Shown here: positions 63,419 to 64,000 of the stretch, in pieces
Numbering within the stretch: the first letter of the stretch is position 1
How the letters are laid out: each line of letters starts with the position of its first letter
NCBI RefSeq assembly: GCF_963378075.1
Contig: NZ_OY726394.1
Span: forward strand, 1,674,001-1,738,000
Direction of reading: 5' to 3'
DNA from: Mycolicibacter sp. MU0083
Lineage (GTDB): Bacteria > Actinomycetota > Actinomycetes > Mycobacteriales > Mycobacteriaceae
Length of the DNA stretch: 64,000 nt
Program-made: the position numbers and the translations under genes
Notes under the pieces: model-generated
What the model was told of the DNA's origin: nothing
The model's input: only the letters and a program-made list of their open reading frames with translations
Databases searched by the model: none

Positions 63419-64000
63419 CCGGGGCTGGGCGGGGGTCACGCCGGCCACCGACGACGAGGCGATCGCGCGGATCCTGTCGGCCGTGGACGACGAGGTCGCC
63501 GAGCGCGGGCCGGCGATACGCCTCGCCGACGTGGCTCGCCGGCTCGGTGTCACGCGCCAGACGGTGTACCGCTACTTTCCCAATGCCGACGCGCTGCTGA
63601 TCGCCAGCTCCATGCGCGCGGTCAACGGGTTCATCGACCAGGTCGTCGAACACGCCGCCGGACTCGGCGACCCGGTCACCGCGCTGGTCGAATGCCTGTC
63701 GTTCGGAGTCGAGAGGCTCGCCGGTGACCCACAACTGGAGACGCTGCTGACCCGCCGCGAGGACGGCGACGCCGTCGCCTCGCTGACCTCCGACACGGCG
63801 ATCGCCTTCTGCCTGTCGGTCTTCGACCGCCTCGACGTCGACTGGCGACTGCACGGGTTCGGTGCCGCCGAACTGCACGAACTCGCCGAAATGACCCTGC
63901 GCACCGTGCAATCGCTGCTGACCGATCCCGGGCAGCGCCGGCGCGAGGGGGCGGAACTGCGCCGCTTCATCGCCCGGTGGCTCGGTCCGGCGATCCTGTA
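63411..64000 (+). CDS. TetR-family regulator (3' end outside window)
   Basis: 196 codons from the ATG at 63411 are open to the window end, with no stop, so the last few residues are missing. Helix-turn-helix IRLADVARRLGVTRQTVYRYFPNADALL (about residues 39-66) is a clear TetR signature. It overlaps the P450 stop by 8 bp, suggesting translational coupling and control of the P450 gene. The C-terminal part is helical and ends near a typical TetR length of about 200. Confidence 0.85.
   Translation, partial: MRSRGWAGVTPATDDEAIARILSAVDDEVAERGPAIRLADVARRLGVTRQTVYRYFPNADALLIASSMRAVNGFIDQVVEHAAGLGDPVTALVECLSFGVERLAGDPQLETLLTRREDGDAVASLTSDTAIAFCLSVFDRLDVDWRLHGFGAAELHELAEMTLRTVQSLLTDPGQRRREGAELRRFIARWLGPAIL

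Overview
The window is high-GC DNA from a mycobacterium. The gene order from about 16.7 kb to 57.9 kb follows, inverted, the Rv2188c-to-Rv2143 block of Mycobacterium tuberculosis, including the complete division and cell-wall (dcw) cluster. No PE/PPE genes, insertion sequences, tRNAs, rRNAs or CRISPR arrays were seen. This suggests an environmental, Mycolicibacterium-like species rather than the tuberculosis complex. Family names and M. tuberculosis equivalents are from memory and were not checked by a search.

Region 1 (1-16.7 kb) is a lipid locus. It holds a partial MmpL10-like transporter, a PapA3-like acyltransferase, a divergent bimodular polyketide synthase of about 3,680 residues, a Gap/Sap-family membrane protein and an MFS protein. 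The pks-papA3-mmpL10 set matches the trehalose polyphleate (TPP) locus of M. smegmatis. Two features fit a chain built from malonyl units with alternating partly and fully reduced C2 units, as in phleic acids: both AT domains carry the malonyl-type HAFH motif, and the two modules have unequal reductive loops.

Region 2 (16.7-35.2 kb) is conserved mycobacterial envelope and core metabolism. It contains pimB', fadD15, two SRPBCC proteins with an ArsA-like ATPase and a small Cys-containing protein, a PlsC-type acyltransferase, the Rv2181 mannosyltransferase, the Rv2179c-type RNase, aroG, pknL with its DNA-binding substrate, mptA, idsA2, a MetF-like protein, lppM, a GNAT acetyltransferase and a DUF3040 protein.

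Region 3 (35.2-57.2 kb) is the dcw cluster: mraZ-rsmH-ftsL-pbpB-murE-murF-mraY-murD-ftsW-murG-murC-ftsQ-ftsZ-yfiH-sepF-yggT-wag31 and the Rv2144c homolog. Many genes overlap by 4 bases or abut. The notable departures are a 56-bp tandem duplication at the murG/murC junction, the absence of the yggS-type gene between yfiH and sepF, an antisense DUF2249 gene between yggT and wag31, and an Ala at the Wag31 position that is the phosphorylated Thr73 in M. tuberculosis. A GTGGG triple repeat with exact 10-bp spacing lies just upstream of mraZ and looks like the MraZ operator.

Region 4 (57.2-64 kb) is accessory: a phosphoribosyltransferase, an mmpS-mmpL export pair divergent from a TetR regulator with a clear inverted-repeat operator between them, a cytochrome P450, and a second TetR gene cut by the window end.
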